Shown here: positions 26,832-35,194 of the stretch, one piece after another
Layout of the letters: each line of letters starts with the position of its first letter
Position numbering within the stretch: the stretch's first letter is position 1
Notes under the pieces: generated by a model
Database searches by the model: none
Told to the model about the DNA's origin: nothing
Seen by the model: only the letters and a program-made list of their open reading frames with translations
Made by a program: the position numbers and the translations under genes
Assembly (NCBI GenBank): GCA_018266355.1
Contig: JAFEAP010000005.1
Coordinates: 278,307-342,306 of the forward strand
Direction of reading: 5' to 3'
From: Bdellovibrionales bacterium
Lineage (GTDB): Bacteria; Bdellovibrionota; UBA1018
Length of the DNA stretch: 64,000 nt

Positions 26832-26850
26832 AGCCGCGAACGGAACGCGC

Positions 26851-28149
26851 TCAGGCCTTCTCGAGGACCGCGCCGTAAAAACCGTCGACCGACGGCGTCT
26901 GATCCGGACCGAGCCGGATTTCGTCGAGCACGCGCACGGCGGTTCCGAGCGCGCGTACCTGGTTCCGGCCTTCGTCCGCGAAGAGCGAGCAAACGCTGTA
27001 AAAGACGAGTCCTCCCGTCGAAACGAGGGTCAACGCTTCGCGAAGCAGTCGCGCTTGGATCTCGATCAGCGAACCGAGTTCGGCGTCGGCCTTCGCCCAT
27101 CGCACGTCCGGATGGCGACGAAGGATCCCCGAACCGCTGCAAGGCGCGTCCACCCAAACCGCGTCGTACGGTCCGGACGCGGAAATCTCCCGCTCCGCGA
27201 CGACCCGAACTCCGGGCGCCGCGCGCGCGACGGACTCCTCGAGGAGTCTTCTCCGCCCCTCGCTCGCGTCGGTCGCGACGACATCGATACCGGCCCAACT
27301 CATCGCGACGCTCTTTCCGCCGGGGGCCGCGCAGCGGTCGAGAAGCCGTGGTTTCGCGCCGCGATCGTGCAGGACCTTCGCGAATCGGTCGACGAGCGAC
27401 TGACTCGCGAGATCCTGGACGATCCACTTCCCTTCGCGAAATCCCTCGAGTTCGGTGACGGAGCCGCGACTTTTCTCGCCCTCCGCCCCGTCGACGCGCG
27501 CTCGCGCCGAGAGCGGAAGCGGTCCGCGCTCGAGAAACGCGGGCATTTCGTTCTCCGACCGGAGACGGTACCAGATCTCCGGACGTTCGAGCGCCGACCG
27601 CGCGATCGCGCAGGCTTCCGCGTAACCGTAATCCTTCTCGAGTCGTTTCCACCAGGCATCGGGTACGCTCGCCCAAGCCGCCTTCTCGGCGACGCTCGCG
27701 CGCTCGCCCGGATCCGCCGGATCGCGCCACTCGGCTCGGGCGTCCGAGATTTTACGCAAAAGCGCGTTCACGAATTTCGCCGGCGGTTCGCCTTCCTCGG
27801 CGCGCACGAAATCGACCGTTTCGGAAACGACGGTCGCCGGGAAAACACGGTCCTGGTAAAGGAGCTGATAGACCGCGAGCTGGAGGATTTTCCGGACCTT
27901 GCCCGCCGGCTTTTTCTTCAGCGAATAAGCGTCGATCGCCGTATCGAGCCGCCGAAGCGTCCGAAGGACGCCGCTCGAAATCTCGGTGAGCCACGCCCGG
28001 TCGGCTGACGTCACGCCCGCGCGGGCGGCGTGGGCCTCGATCGCGTCGTCGAGCGGTTTCCGGTTCGCCACCACGTCGGTGAGGATCGAGAGCGCGAGCT
28101 TTCGGGGGACCGTTCGATTAGCGGGGCGATTCTGAGCGGGAGAAACCAT
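26851..28149 (-). CDS. rsmB: 16S rRNA m5C967 methyltransferase RsmB
   Basis: 432 residues. A NusB-like RNA-binding N-domain (about 10-145: LALSILTDVVANRKPLDDAI, then LQLAVYQLLYQDRVFP) precedes a NOL1/NOP2/Sun SAM domain with LLDRCAAPGGKSVAMSW, DAPCSGSGILRRHPD (Cys near 337) and YSVCSLF (catalytic Cys near 387). The two cysteines are the pair that forms and releases the covalent cytosine intermediate. It methylates a cytosine in the 16S P-site region. It lies 15 bases after the sppA stop on the same strand. Confidence 0.9.
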   Translation of the reverse strand: MVSPAQNRPANRTVPRKLALSILTDVVANRKPLDDAIEAHAARAGVTSADRAWLTEISSGVLRTLRRLDTAIDAYSLKKKPAGKVRKILQLAVYQLLYQDRVFPATVVSETVDFVRAEEGEPPAKFVNALLRKISDARAEWRDPADPGERASVAEKAAWASVPDAWWKRLEKDYGYAEACAIARSALERPEIWYRLRSENEMPAFLERGPLPLSARARVDGAEGEKSRGSVTELEGFREGKWIVQDLASQSLVDRFAKVLHDRGAKPRLLDRCAAPGGKSVAMSWAGIDVVATDASEGRRRLLEESVARAAPGVRVVAEREISASGPYDAVWVDAPCSGSGILRRHPDVRWAKADAELGSLIEIQARLLREALTLVSTGGLVFYSVCSLFADEGRNQVRALGTAVRVLDEIRLGPDQTPSVDGFYGAVLEKA

Positions 28150-28164
28150 CGGGCCTAGGCTCTA

Positions 28165-29229
28165 TCAGAGCGCGCCTTTCCAGATCCAGTAGATTCCGGG
28201 CTCGAGGATCGTCCGGACCTTTTCGAGCCCCACTTCGAGCCCGAGCACCCGCTGTAGGACGGCCGCCACCCGGTTCGTCGTCCGGGCTTCCGCGTCTTCG
28301 TCGTCGTCGTCGCGCATCTGGTCCTGCACGAATTCGAGGAAGCCCTTGTGCTTCTTCTCTTCCTTGATGATCCGGGGCTTCCCCTCGATCCCGCCGAGCT
28401 TACCCGCGGCCGCGATCGCCTCGTCGATCCCGCCGAGCTCGTCGACGAGCTTGGCCGCCTTGGCTTGGGTCCCCGAGAAGATCCGCCCGTCGGCGAGCGG
28501 CGTGACCTCGTCGAAAGTCATCTTCCGGCCGGTAGCGACCGCCGTCTTGAACTGCACGAGCACGTCGTCGACCATGCCTTGGAGGAGAGCCTTTTCCTCG
28601 GGCTGCATCTCCCGGTATTCCGCTCCGGAATCTTTGAACTTCCCCGTCTTGATCGAGAATCGCTTGATCTTCGCCCATTCGTAGAGCTTCTCGAGGTTCG
28701 CGAATTCCATGATCACGCCGATCGAACCGGTGATGGTGCCGGGATTCGCGTAGATCTCGTCGTTCGCGACGGCGACGTAATACCCGCCGCTCGCGGCGAC
28801 GCTCGACATCGACGCGACTTTCGGATGCGGAAATTTCCGGATCGCCTCGTAGATTTCCTGGGAGGGCGCGACCGCGCCGCCCGGCGAATTGATCCGGACG
28901 ACGAGCGCCTTCACGTTCGGATTCTCCTCGAACGCTTTCAGGGACTTGAGCGCCTTCTTCGAGTCCATGATCACGCCGTTGATCTCGAGCAGCGCGACGC
29001 CTTCCTTCTTGAAGATCGCCTTCTGAGCGGTCGGGCTTTTCCCGCCGAGGCCCTTCGAAAAGAAGAGGTAGGACGAGACGACGAAAACGAGGAAGAAAAT
29101 CCCCGAAACGGCGAAAAGGATCAAGAGCGGGCGCCACGTGGAGCGCGTCTCCCGAACGACGACCGGTACCGAAGCCGGAGGATTCGGACGGGCGGAGGAG
29201 TCCTGAGGTTCGTGCTCGTTTTCGCTCAT
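28165..29229 (-). CDS. sppA: Signal peptide peptidase SppA (S49)
   Basis: 354 residues. One N-terminal membrane span (about 33-55: LLILFAVSGIFFLVFVVSSY) and a single S49 domain, the short form. RINSPGGAVAPSQEIYEAI is the family core, SVAASGGYYVAVANDEIYA supplies the nucleophilic Ser near residue 145, and KIKRFSIKTGKFKDSG carries the general-base Lys near 197. It degrades leftover signal peptides in the membrane. The C-terminus has an acidic run (DDDDEDAEA). Its ATG overlaps the stop of the upstream barrel gene by four bases (ATGA). Confidence 0.9.
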   Translation of the reverse strand: MSENEHEPQDSSARPNPPASVPVVVRETRSTWRPLLILFAVSGIFFLVFVVSSYLFFSKGLGGKSPTAQKAIFKKEGVALLEINGVIMDSKKALKSLKAFEENPNVKALVVRINSPGGAVAPSQEIYEAIRKFPHPKVASMSSVAASGGYYVAVANDEIYANPGTITGSIGVIMEFANLEKLYEWAKIKRFSIKTGKFKDSGAEYREMQPEEKALLQGMVDDVLVQFKTAVATGRKMTFDEVTPLADGRIFSGTQAKAAKLVDELGGIDEAIAAAGKLGGIEGKPRIIKEEKKHKGFLEFVQDQMRDDDDEDAEARTTNRVAAVLQRVLGLEVGLEKVRTILEPGIYWIWKGAL

Positions 29230-30005
29230 TTTCGTTTTTCCTTTTTCTTTTTGACCGCCGGTTTCGCCGTCGGCGCCGGACTCGGCGAAGGCATCGGCGT
29301 CACGGCCGGCGCGAGATCACCCGGCGCGCTCGGCGCCGGATTCGTGTCGGAGGATGCCGCCTCGCTCGCGCCCCCGATCGGGATCTGGAATCCGACGAGA
29401 AGCAGGAGCTCCTGCGTCTTATCCTCGGCGGTGCCCGCTTTGTTCAAATCGGTGAACCCGAAGAGGTACGAGCCGTCGAAGATCACCTTCGCGGTCCGCA
29501 TAACCGGGAACGCGAGACGAAGGTTCACATGAAGCCCCATCTCGAAATTCTTCCGGTTCGGATCGTCGGCGTCCGTCGTGCCGCCGCCGCCCGCGGCATA
29601 GGTCGCTTCCGTCCTCGTGCGGGAATTCAAGAGCGCGAAGTAAGGGCCGAATCCGAAACCGAAGAACTCCGCGCGCATGAAACGAACGCCCATCGGAAAG
29701 AGCCATCCCGAATACCGGCTGTCCGTGGTTGCGACGGTGTCCTCGACGATGGTGTGCCGCGTGTGCCGGATCGCGCCGGCGTCGAAGAAATAGTCGCCGC
29801 CGATCGCGAAACCCGCGAGCGCGCCGAACTCGAAGGCGGCCTTCGTCGTCGACGTCCCGTTATTCGGCAGATCGGGGTTGTAGGAAGGATGACTGAAATT
29901 GAAACCGTTCACGACGGAGAGGTCCCACGCGCGCGCGGGCTTCGCGGCGAGCACGAGGGAGACGAGTCCGAGGAGGATGGGTAGGAACCGGCGGGGGAAA
30001 TGCAT
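29226..30005 (-). CDS. Outer-membrane beta-barrel protein with Pro/Lys tail
   Basis: 259 residues. Signal peptide (FLPILLGLVSLVLAAKPARA), then about 175 residues of alternating beta strands (AFEFGALAGFAIGGDYFFDA; FGFGFGPYFALLNSR). The C-terminal 50 residues are Pro/Ala-rich and end in a Lys cluster (KKKKEKRK), so the protein lacks the usual terminal aromatic and may expose its tail in the periplasm. AAAGGAA precedes the ATG. It is coupled to sppA by overlapping codons. Family not recognised. Confidence 0.65.
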   Translation of the reverse strand: MHFPRRFLPILLGLVSLVLAAKPARAWDLSVVNGFNFSHPSYNPDLPNNGTSTTKAAFEFGALAGFAIGGDYFFDAGAIRHTRHTIVEDTVATTDSRYSGWLFPMGVRFMRAEFFGFGFGPYFALLNSRTRTEATYAAGGGGTTDADDPNRKNFEMGLHVNLRLAFPVMRTAKVIFDGSYLFGFTDLNKAGTAEDKTQELLLLVGFQIPIGGASEAASSDTNPAPSAPGDLAPAVTPMPSPSPAPTAKPAVKKKKEKRK

Positions 30006-30073
30006 CGCGTTCCTTTATTGTCGAAGCGGCCCGCCCTCCCCTCAATCGGCAATCCTTACCGAGACGGACCGCG

Positions 30074-30104
30074 AAAAAAAGCGCCCCGGGGGTCCCCGGG
30101 GCGC
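30074..30104 (-). terminator. Rho-independent terminator
   Basis: An 11-bp stem GCGCCCCGGGG/CCCCGGGGCGC with a tiny loop (30081-30104), followed on the minus strand by seven T. It lies 27 bases downstream of the barrel gene at 30131-30754 and ends its message. Confidence 0.9.
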
Positions 30105-30130
30105 TTCGTAACTTCGCTTCGGACTTTCGA

Positions 30131-30754
30131 TCAGAAGCCGATTCCGACACCGGCCATCAGCGTATAGCCGCGGGTCTTCTCGGTGGTCGAGGTGTTGTCC
30201 GTATCCTTCAATCCGAAGTTATAGCTCGCGTCGACAAGGACCTTCAGCATCGGACCGACAGGCAGTTTCGCCCGCACCCCGGCGCGCAAGCCGTAGTCGC
30301 TCTTCTCAGCCGTCGAGGAGGTTTGATCTCCGTCCGGGTAGCCGGCAATGGTCGACCCGGAGACCGTGAACTTATCCGAAAGCGTGGCGTAGTAACCACC
30401 GACCCCAAAATCGAGCACGGGGAGCGCGGTAAATCGCACCATGACCGGAAAAACGATTCCGTGAGCGGTGGCCGTCGCTTCACCCGCTCCAGCCACGGTT
30501 GCCTTCGTTTTCTTAGCCATCGAGAAAACACCGAGTTCGAGTCCGAGCATCGGGTTCATTCCGAACTCCACGCTCGCCCCGTAGCTCACGCCGCCTTGGG
30601 CGGAAAGGGTCGTTCCACTTTGAGCAGGATCGATGCTGTCGTTTTGGAAGTTCAGACCCCCAAGCACGTTCACCATCGCGCCGGCTTGTGCCGTTCCCGC
30701 CGCCATAGTCATGGCTGCGATTCCGAAAAACACTACACAGATTATCTTCTTCAT
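30131..30754 (-). CDS. Small outer-membrane beta-barrel protein (paralogue A)
   Basis: 207 residues from 30754, preceded by AGGAG at eight bases; the in-frame extension to 30838 has no support. Signal peptide KKIICVVFFGIAAMTMAAGT, then an 8- to 10-strand barrel (VNVLGGLNFQNDS, GASVEFGMNPMLGLELGVF, LDFGVGGYYATL) ending LMAGVGIGF with the terminal Phe. The same strand pattern and ending occur in the protein at 30971-31585 and, more loosely, at 29226-30005, so this is a local paralogue family. It resembles OmpW/porin-fold short barrels but cannot be assigned further. Confidence 0.75.
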   Translation of the reverse strand: MKKIICVVFFGIAAMTMAAGTAQAGAMVNVLGGLNFQNDSIDPAQSGTTLSAQGGVSYGASVEFGMNPMLGLELGVFSMAKKTKATVAGAGEATATAHGIVFPVMVRFTALPVLDFGVGGYYATLSDKFTVSGSTIAGYPDGDQTSSTAEKSDYGLRAGVRAKLPVGPMLKVLVDASYNFGLKDTDNTSTTEKTRGYTLMAGVGIGF

Positions 30755-30970
30755 CTTTAGGTCTCCTAGTGGTGTTACACGAGGCGCATTCGAACTTTCC
30801 GGGAACGAGCACATCCCGAAAGGCCCATAACGCCTCACTTCAAACCAACTCCGATTCCTCTATTTTCCGGTCCGGGTAACGCAAATGGCAACAACGAACA
30901 GTCATGCGACGCGTTGGCTTTTGCTAACGCTCGGAAATCGTCAAGCGGCCGTCGAAACCCGGTAAAAATT

Positions 30971-31585
30971 TTAGAAGCTGACGCCCGCGCCGACGAGCAG
31001 CGCGAGTTCGTTCGACTTCAAGCTTTCGCCCGCCGTCGGATTGCTGACGAGATTCGTGAACCCCCGCTTATACGAAAGATCGGCGAGGATGTGAATCATC
31101 GGCGCGACCGGGAACTGAGCGCGAGCGGCGAGTTTTAAACCGAGGTCGCTCCGCTTGTACCCGGATCCTTCCCAGCTCAGATTCGTGACCTTGATACCGG
31201 TGTTGACGTTCTCGGTGTCGTAGCTCGAACCGAACTGCTGCCAGTAGAGACCGCCGCCGACGCTCAAGATCGGAAGCAGGGTGAAGCGCGCCATGAGGGG
31301 GATTTCCATCGCACGCTGGCTGATGTCGTTCTCGATTCCGGACGTCGGATTCGCCCGCGTCTTCAAGCCGACGGAGAGGATGCCCGTTTCTAGCATGAAT
31401 GCGGGAATGAGGTCGAAGTCGACCAAAGCGCCGTAAGTCAGCGCCGTCCGCGCGGTATACGAAACGCCCGTACCGTTTTGGATCGGAGCGCTCGAGGTCA
31501 AGCCGCCGACGACGTTCGCCTCGAGTGCGAAGGCCGAACTCGCGGCGAGGAAGGAAACGAGGACGAGGGAAGCGATCTTTTTCAT
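30971..31585 (-). CDS. Small outer-membrane beta-barrel protein (paralogue B)
   Basis: 204 residues, starting at 31585 with AAGGAG ten bases upstream; an in-frame codon at 31666 is not supported. Signal peptide MKKIASLVLVSFLAASSAFA. The strands EANVVGGLTSS, GALVDFDLIPAFMLETGILS and ILSVGGGLYWQQF line up with paralogue A, as does RAQFPVAPMIHILADLSYKR against its PVGPMLKVLVDASYNFG. It ends ALLVGAGVSF. No clear terminator lies between 30970 and 30755. Confidence 0.75.
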   Translation of the reverse strand: MKKIASLVLVSFLAASSAFALEANVVGGLTSSAPIQNGTGVSYTARTALTYGALVDFDLIPAFMLETGILSVGLKTRANPTSGIENDISQRAMEIPLMARFTLLPILSVGGGLYWQQFGSSYDTENVNTGIKVTNLSWEGSGYKRSDLGLKLAARAQFPVAPMIHILADLSYKRGFTNLVSNPTAGESLKSNELALLVGAGVSF

Positions 31586-31896
31586 GGGAAGCGGGCTCCT
31601 TCGAGACGATTCAATCGAAGGCTCGCGCTCCGCGCGGCCGTCGATTCGGGGAAAAATGGGATGCACTGAGTTTCAACGCAAAGAGGAATGCAAGAATAGG
31701 GACAATTCCCCTAACCCCCTTCAAGTCGCAAATATCCCCACGCGAAGCAGAAGAACTTCCGCGCAGGACGCGTCATCTCGGATTCACCGGACGAAAAAAA
31801 ACGGCCCGGGAGAATCTCCCGGGCCGTCCATGAGTAAGAATGCGGTACTCGCTTCGCGAGTAAATCACCTCGCGGCGAACAACCCGCTCGCGCGGG
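31586..31896. other. Intergenic region between paralogue B and rpsA
   Basis: About 310 bases without a gene. It holds the leader of paralogue B, the rpsA terminator (31794-31830) and a small hairpin AACCCGC-TCGC-GCGGGTT (31881-31898) that overlaps the rpsA stop codon. I found no convincing promoter for paralogue B. Confidence 0.6.
31794..31830 (-). terminator. Rho-independent terminator of rpsA
   Basis: ACGGCCCGGGAGA pairs with TCTCCCGGGCCGT around a short loop. On the minus strand it is followed by eight T. It is 67 bases downstream of the rpsA stop. Confidence 0.92.
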
Positions 31897-33705
31897 TTAC
31901 TTCTTATCTTTATCGAGCGCGGCCTTGAGCTTGTCGCCCAGGAGGTCGCCCATCGAAGTCTTCTTCGAAGCGTCGCCGGCGTACGTTTGGAACGCGGAGC
32001 GCTCTTCGGTACGGCCGAGTTGCTTGATGGAGAGACCGATGCGGCGTTCCTTCGGCTCGATGGAGAGGATTTCGGCGCGAACCTTGTCCCCGACCTTGAG
32101 CACGTCGGACGGCTTCTCGATGCGGTGATCCGCGATCTCGGAGACGTAAATGAGGCCTTCCACGCCTTCTTCGAGTTCGACGAACGCGCCGAAGTCCGTG
32201 AGCTTCGTCACGGCGCCTTCGATCGATTGGCCGACCTTGTAGCGGGCCTTGAGCGAATCCCACGGATCGCGCTCGAGTTGCTTCACGCCGAGGGAGAACT
32301 TCTCGTTCGCCTTGTCGATACCGAGGACGACGGCTTTGACCTTGTCGCCCTTCTTGTACTTCTCGGACGGGTGGTTGAATTTCTTCGTCCACGCGAGGTC
32401 CGAGACGTGAATCAGGCCGTCGATGCCCATGCCGATGTCGACGAACACGCCGAAGTCGGTGACCGACTTGACTTCCGCTTCTTCGACGATGGAACCGATC
32501 GGGAACTTGATCTCGAGTTGATCCCACGGATTGTCTTGGAGTTGCTTGAGGCCGAGGGAGATGCGCTTCGCCTTCGTGTCGACTTCGAGCACCTTGCACT
32601 CGACTTCGTCGCCGACGTTCAGGACCTTCGACGGGTGCTTCACGCGTTCCGTCCAGGACATCTCGGAGACGTGGATGAGGCCTTCGACGCCGCCTTCAAG
32701 TTCCACGAACGCGCCGTAGTCCTTGAGCGAAACGACTTTGCCCTTCACCTTCATGCCGGCCGGGTACTTGAACTCGGCTTCGTCCCACGGATTGGCGGAG
32801 ATCTGCTTCAGGCCGAGGGAAACGCGTTCCTTCTCCCGATCGTACTTCAGGATCTTCACCTTCACTTCGTCTCCGACCGCGAACATTTCGCTCGGGTGCT
32901 TGATGCGGCCCCAGCTCATGTCCGTGATGTGGAGAAGTCCGTCCATCCCGCCGAGGTCGATGAACGCGCCGTATTCCGTGATGTTCTTCACGGTACCGGC
33001 GACGATCATGCCTTCTTGCAGGTTGGCGAGCGTCTCGGCGCGCTGGAGCTCACGCTCTTGCGCGACGACGGCGCGACGGGAAAGAACGATGTTCCCGCGC
33101 TTCTTGTTAAACTTGATGATCTTGAACTTGAGGCGCTTGCCGACGTACTTATCGAGGTTCTTGACCGGCTTCGTGTCGAGCTGGGAGCCCGGGAGGAACG
33201 CTTTCACGCCGATGTCGACGGAGAGGCCGCCCTTCACCTTCGCGATGACCGTCCCTTCGACGAGTTGGTCTTTCTCGCACGCGGCGGAGATTTCGTCCCA
33301 CGCGCGGATGATCTCGGCCTTGTCCTTCGAGAGGAGCATGAAGCCGTTTTCCATCTCCATGCGCTCGATGTAGCAGGGAACGACGTCGCCGACGTTCACT
33401 TGCGCGACGCCTTGGGCGTCCTTGAATTCTTGGGTCGGCACGAGACCTTCGGATTTATAGCCGATGTCGACCGTGACGTATTCCGAGGCGATGTTGATCA
33501 CGGTGCCGTCGATGACTTCACCTTCTTTGATTTCGCCGGATTGCTCGGTCGCCTTGAACATCTCTTCGAAGTTCTCGGCCGTGCTCAGTTTTTTCGAGGT
33601 CACTTCCTCGTCGCCCAGATACTGGGAGAAATCGTCCATCCAGGATTGATTCTTGGGCGGATTCTTCTTCAGGGCATCGCTACCCGCGGATTGCTTAGTG
33701 GTCAT
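31897..33705 (-). CDS. rpsA: 30S ribosomal protein S1
   Basis: 602 residues with six S1 RNA-binding domains in tandem (about 55-125, 140-210, 225-300, 310-385, 400-470 and 485-560). Each shows the pattern G-x-V-x2-I/V-T/K-D-x-G-A-F-V-D/E-L, for example ITEYGAFIDLGGMDGLLHI and LTDFGAFVELEEGVEGLIYV. Domains 3-6 contact mRNA and 1-2 bind the ribosome in characterised S1 proteins. Full length for a Gram-negative S1. It helps load mRNA on the 30S subunit, including messages with weak SD sequences, of which several occur here. Confidence 0.97.
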   Translation of the reverse strand: MTTKQSAGSDALKKNPPKNQSWMDDFSQYLGDEEVTSKKLSTAENFEEMFKATEQSGEIKEGEVIDGTVINIASEYVTVDIGYKSEGLVPTQEFKDAQGVAQVNVGDVVPCYIERMEMENGFMLLSKDKAEIIRAWDEISAACEKDQLVEGTVIAKVKGGLSVDIGVKAFLPGSQLDTKPVKNLDKYVGKRLKFKIIKFNKKRGNIVLSRRAVVAQERELQRAETLANLQEGMIVAGTVKNITEYGAFIDLGGMDGLLHITDMSWGRIKHPSEMFAVGDEVKVKILKYDREKERVSLGLKQISANPWDEAEFKYPAGMKVKGKVVSLKDYGAFVELEGGVEGLIHVSEMSWTERVKHPSKVLNVGDEVECKVLEVDTKAKRISLGLKQLQDNPWDQLEIKFPIGSIVEEAEVKSVTDFGVFVDIGMGIDGLIHVSDLAWTKKFNHPSEKYKKGDKVKAVVLGIDKANEKFSLGVKQLERDPWDSLKARYKVGQSIEGAVTKLTDFGAFVELEEGVEGLIYVSEIADHRIEKPSDVLKVGDKVRAEILSIEPKERRIGLSIKQLGRTEERSAFQTYAGDASKKTSMGDLLGDKLKAALDKDKK

Positions 33706-33797
33706 TCAGTTACTCACGCTCCGAATCGGCCCGGCCGCCTCGTTCCGCAAAGCAGAACGCATGAGACGCACTCAGGAGAATCGATTGGAGTCTCATG

Positions 33798-33826
33798 GGT
33801 ATAGGGAGATTTCCGCAGGTTGTCGA
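33798..33826 (-). promoter_or_regulatory. rpsA promoter
   Basis: On the minus strand TCGACA (33826-33821), exactly 17 bases, then TATACC (33803-33798). The start would be near 33790, giving a leader of about 85 bases, long enough for S1 autoregulation. Confidence 0.6.
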
Positions 33827-33951
33827 GAACCATTCCCAAGCCCCTCTTCCACGGTTCCGAGCCCATCTCGGATATAAGGGCTTCTAAGGCAATTTTTGCC
33901 GTGACGCGATGAGCACAAACTTCCAGTAACCAAAAGTTTCACAACGGTTTT

Positions 33952-33980
33952 TTGACAGAATTCTGTTTCGTGACTAGCGT
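33952..33980 (+). promoter_or_regulatory. Promoter of protease A
   Basis: TTGACA (33952-33957), 17 bases, then TAGCGT (33975-33980). The perfect -35 has the same surrounding sequence (TTTGACAGAA) as the promoter of the second copy. Confidence 0.5.
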
Positions 33981-34053
33981 CTTTTCTTGGCTGTAGCTGT
34001 GGAAAGCCGCCGCCAACGCTCCAATGAGGGAGCGTCGATAATTGGGGGAACAA

Positions 34054-34995
34054 ATGAATAAAGCACTTCTCGGCACCCTTGCCGCGCTGGCCGTCGTCCC
34101 GGCTTCCGTGGCTTTGGCGTGTACGTCCAATGGTAAAGACGGGATCTTCCCGGCGAACACGCTCTATATTCCGGTGAGCAAGTTCGCGCTCCAGTCCGCT
34201 ACGGAGCAAGAGTTCAATGACGCGGTTGCTAAAATGCAAAAGGTCTATGCTCCGTTCTTCGCCGCCCAAGGCCGCGAGTACAAGATCATCGCCGACTGGC
34301 AAGACGGCACGGTGAACGCGTACGCGAACCAAAACGGCAAGGTCTCCGAAGTCCACATGTTCGGCGGTCTCGCGCGTCACCCGAAAGTCACGGCGGACGG
34401 CTTCATGCTCGTCATCTGTCACGAAACCGGTCACCACCTCGGCGGAGCCCCCCGCAAGGTGGCGAGCGGCTGGGCCTCGAACGAGGGCCAAGCCGACTAC
34501 TTCGCGACCCTGAAGTGCGCGAAGGAGATCTGGAAGGACGAAGACAACGCCGGCATCGTCGCGAAGATGACCCTCCCGCAAACCGTCGTGACGCAATGTC
34601 AGAAGGGCTTCGATAAAGCCGAAGACATCGCGATCTGCGAACGCGCTGCGATGGGCGGCAAGTCGCTCGCCGATACGCTCGGCGCGCTCGGTCGCACGGG
34701 CGATACCGACTTCGACAAGCCGGACACGAGCGTCGTCACCGAAATGGACGATAACCACCCGGAAGCCCAGTGTCGCCTCGACACGTACTTCGCCGGTGCG
34801 GTTTGTAATAAGTCCAAGGACGTCGCACCCGACGCGAAAGATCCGACGGTCGGCGCTTGTACCCAAGAAAAAGGCGAAACCCTCGGGATTCGCCCGCTCT
34901 GCTGGTCCCTCCCGATGGACAAGCACCCGAAGCCTCCGACGCCTCCGAAGCCGCGCTCGAGCTGGCCGTCTTCGCACGCTCGCGAACGCTCCTGA
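34054..34995 (+). CDS. Secreted HExxH zinc metallopeptidase, copy A
   Basis: 313 residues starting at 34054 with GGGGGAA upstream. Signal peptide (LLGTLAALAVVPASVALA) followed directly by Cys. The zinc helix is HETGHH starting at H123, and E144 in WASNEGQADYFATLKC is the likely third ligand, giving HExxH-16-E-x3-D as in gluzincins such as M48. Ten or so cysteines suggest a disulfide-stabilised exported protease. The C-terminus is Pro-rich (PKPPTPPKPRSSWPSS). No named family is certain. A tandem copy follows at 35195 and the two align over most of their length. Confidence 0.75.
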   Translation: MNKALLGTLAALAVVPASVALACTSNGKDGIFPANTLYIPVSKFALQSATEQEFNDAVAKMQKVYAPFFAAQGREYKIIADWQDGTVNAYANQNGKVSEVHMFGGLARHPKVTADGFMLVICHETGHHLGGAPRKVASGWASNEGQADYFATLKCAKEIWKDEDNAGIVAKMTLPQTVVTQCQKGFDKAEDIAICERAAMGGKSLADTLGALGRTGDTDFDKPDTSVVTEMDDNHPEAQCRLDTYFAGAVCNKSKDVAPDAKDPTVGACTQEKGETLGIRPLCWSLPMDKHPKPPTPPKPRSSWPSSHARERS

Positions 34996-35061
34996 GAACC
35001 CACGGGAGCTATGGGTAGGATAGCTTCCGCTCGGTTTTAGAATCGGTCCACAACCACAACG

Positions 35062-35096
35062 AAAAGCCCGATCGTGCTTCACGATCGGGCTTTTTC
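35062..35096 (+). terminator. Rho-independent terminator between the two proteases
   Basis: AAAAGCCCGATCGTG pairs with CACGATCGGGCTTTT around a CTT loop and is followed by T5CT4. It separates copy A from copy B. Confidence 0.92.
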
Positions 35097-35129
35097 TTTT
35101 GCAACGCGATGCGAGACCTTAGAAGTCCT

Positions 35130-35169
35130 TTGACAGAAATTTGACAGTGCCGAAAATCGGCGATACCGA
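35130..35169 (+). promoter_or_regulatory. Promoter of protease B, doubled -35
   Basis: TTGACA occurs twice, at 35130 and 35141. The second is followed after 17 bases by TACCGA (35164-35169). The first resembles the copy A promoter (TTTGACAGAA), so it may be a duplicated remnant. Confidence 0.5.
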
Positions 35170-35194
35170 TTTTAGCGACTCTCAAGGGGGAACT

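Larger units (their letters stand above)
33706..34053. other. Divergent promoter region of rpsA and protease A
   Basis: 348 bases. It contains the rpsA promoter and an 85-base leader on the minus strand, and the TTGACA-type promoter of protease A on the plus strand. I saw no ORF or long stem-loop. Confidence 0.7.

Noticed and set aside
31987..33804. 605-codon plus-strand open frame
   Set aside because: Antisense to rpsA; an artefact of GC-rich coding.
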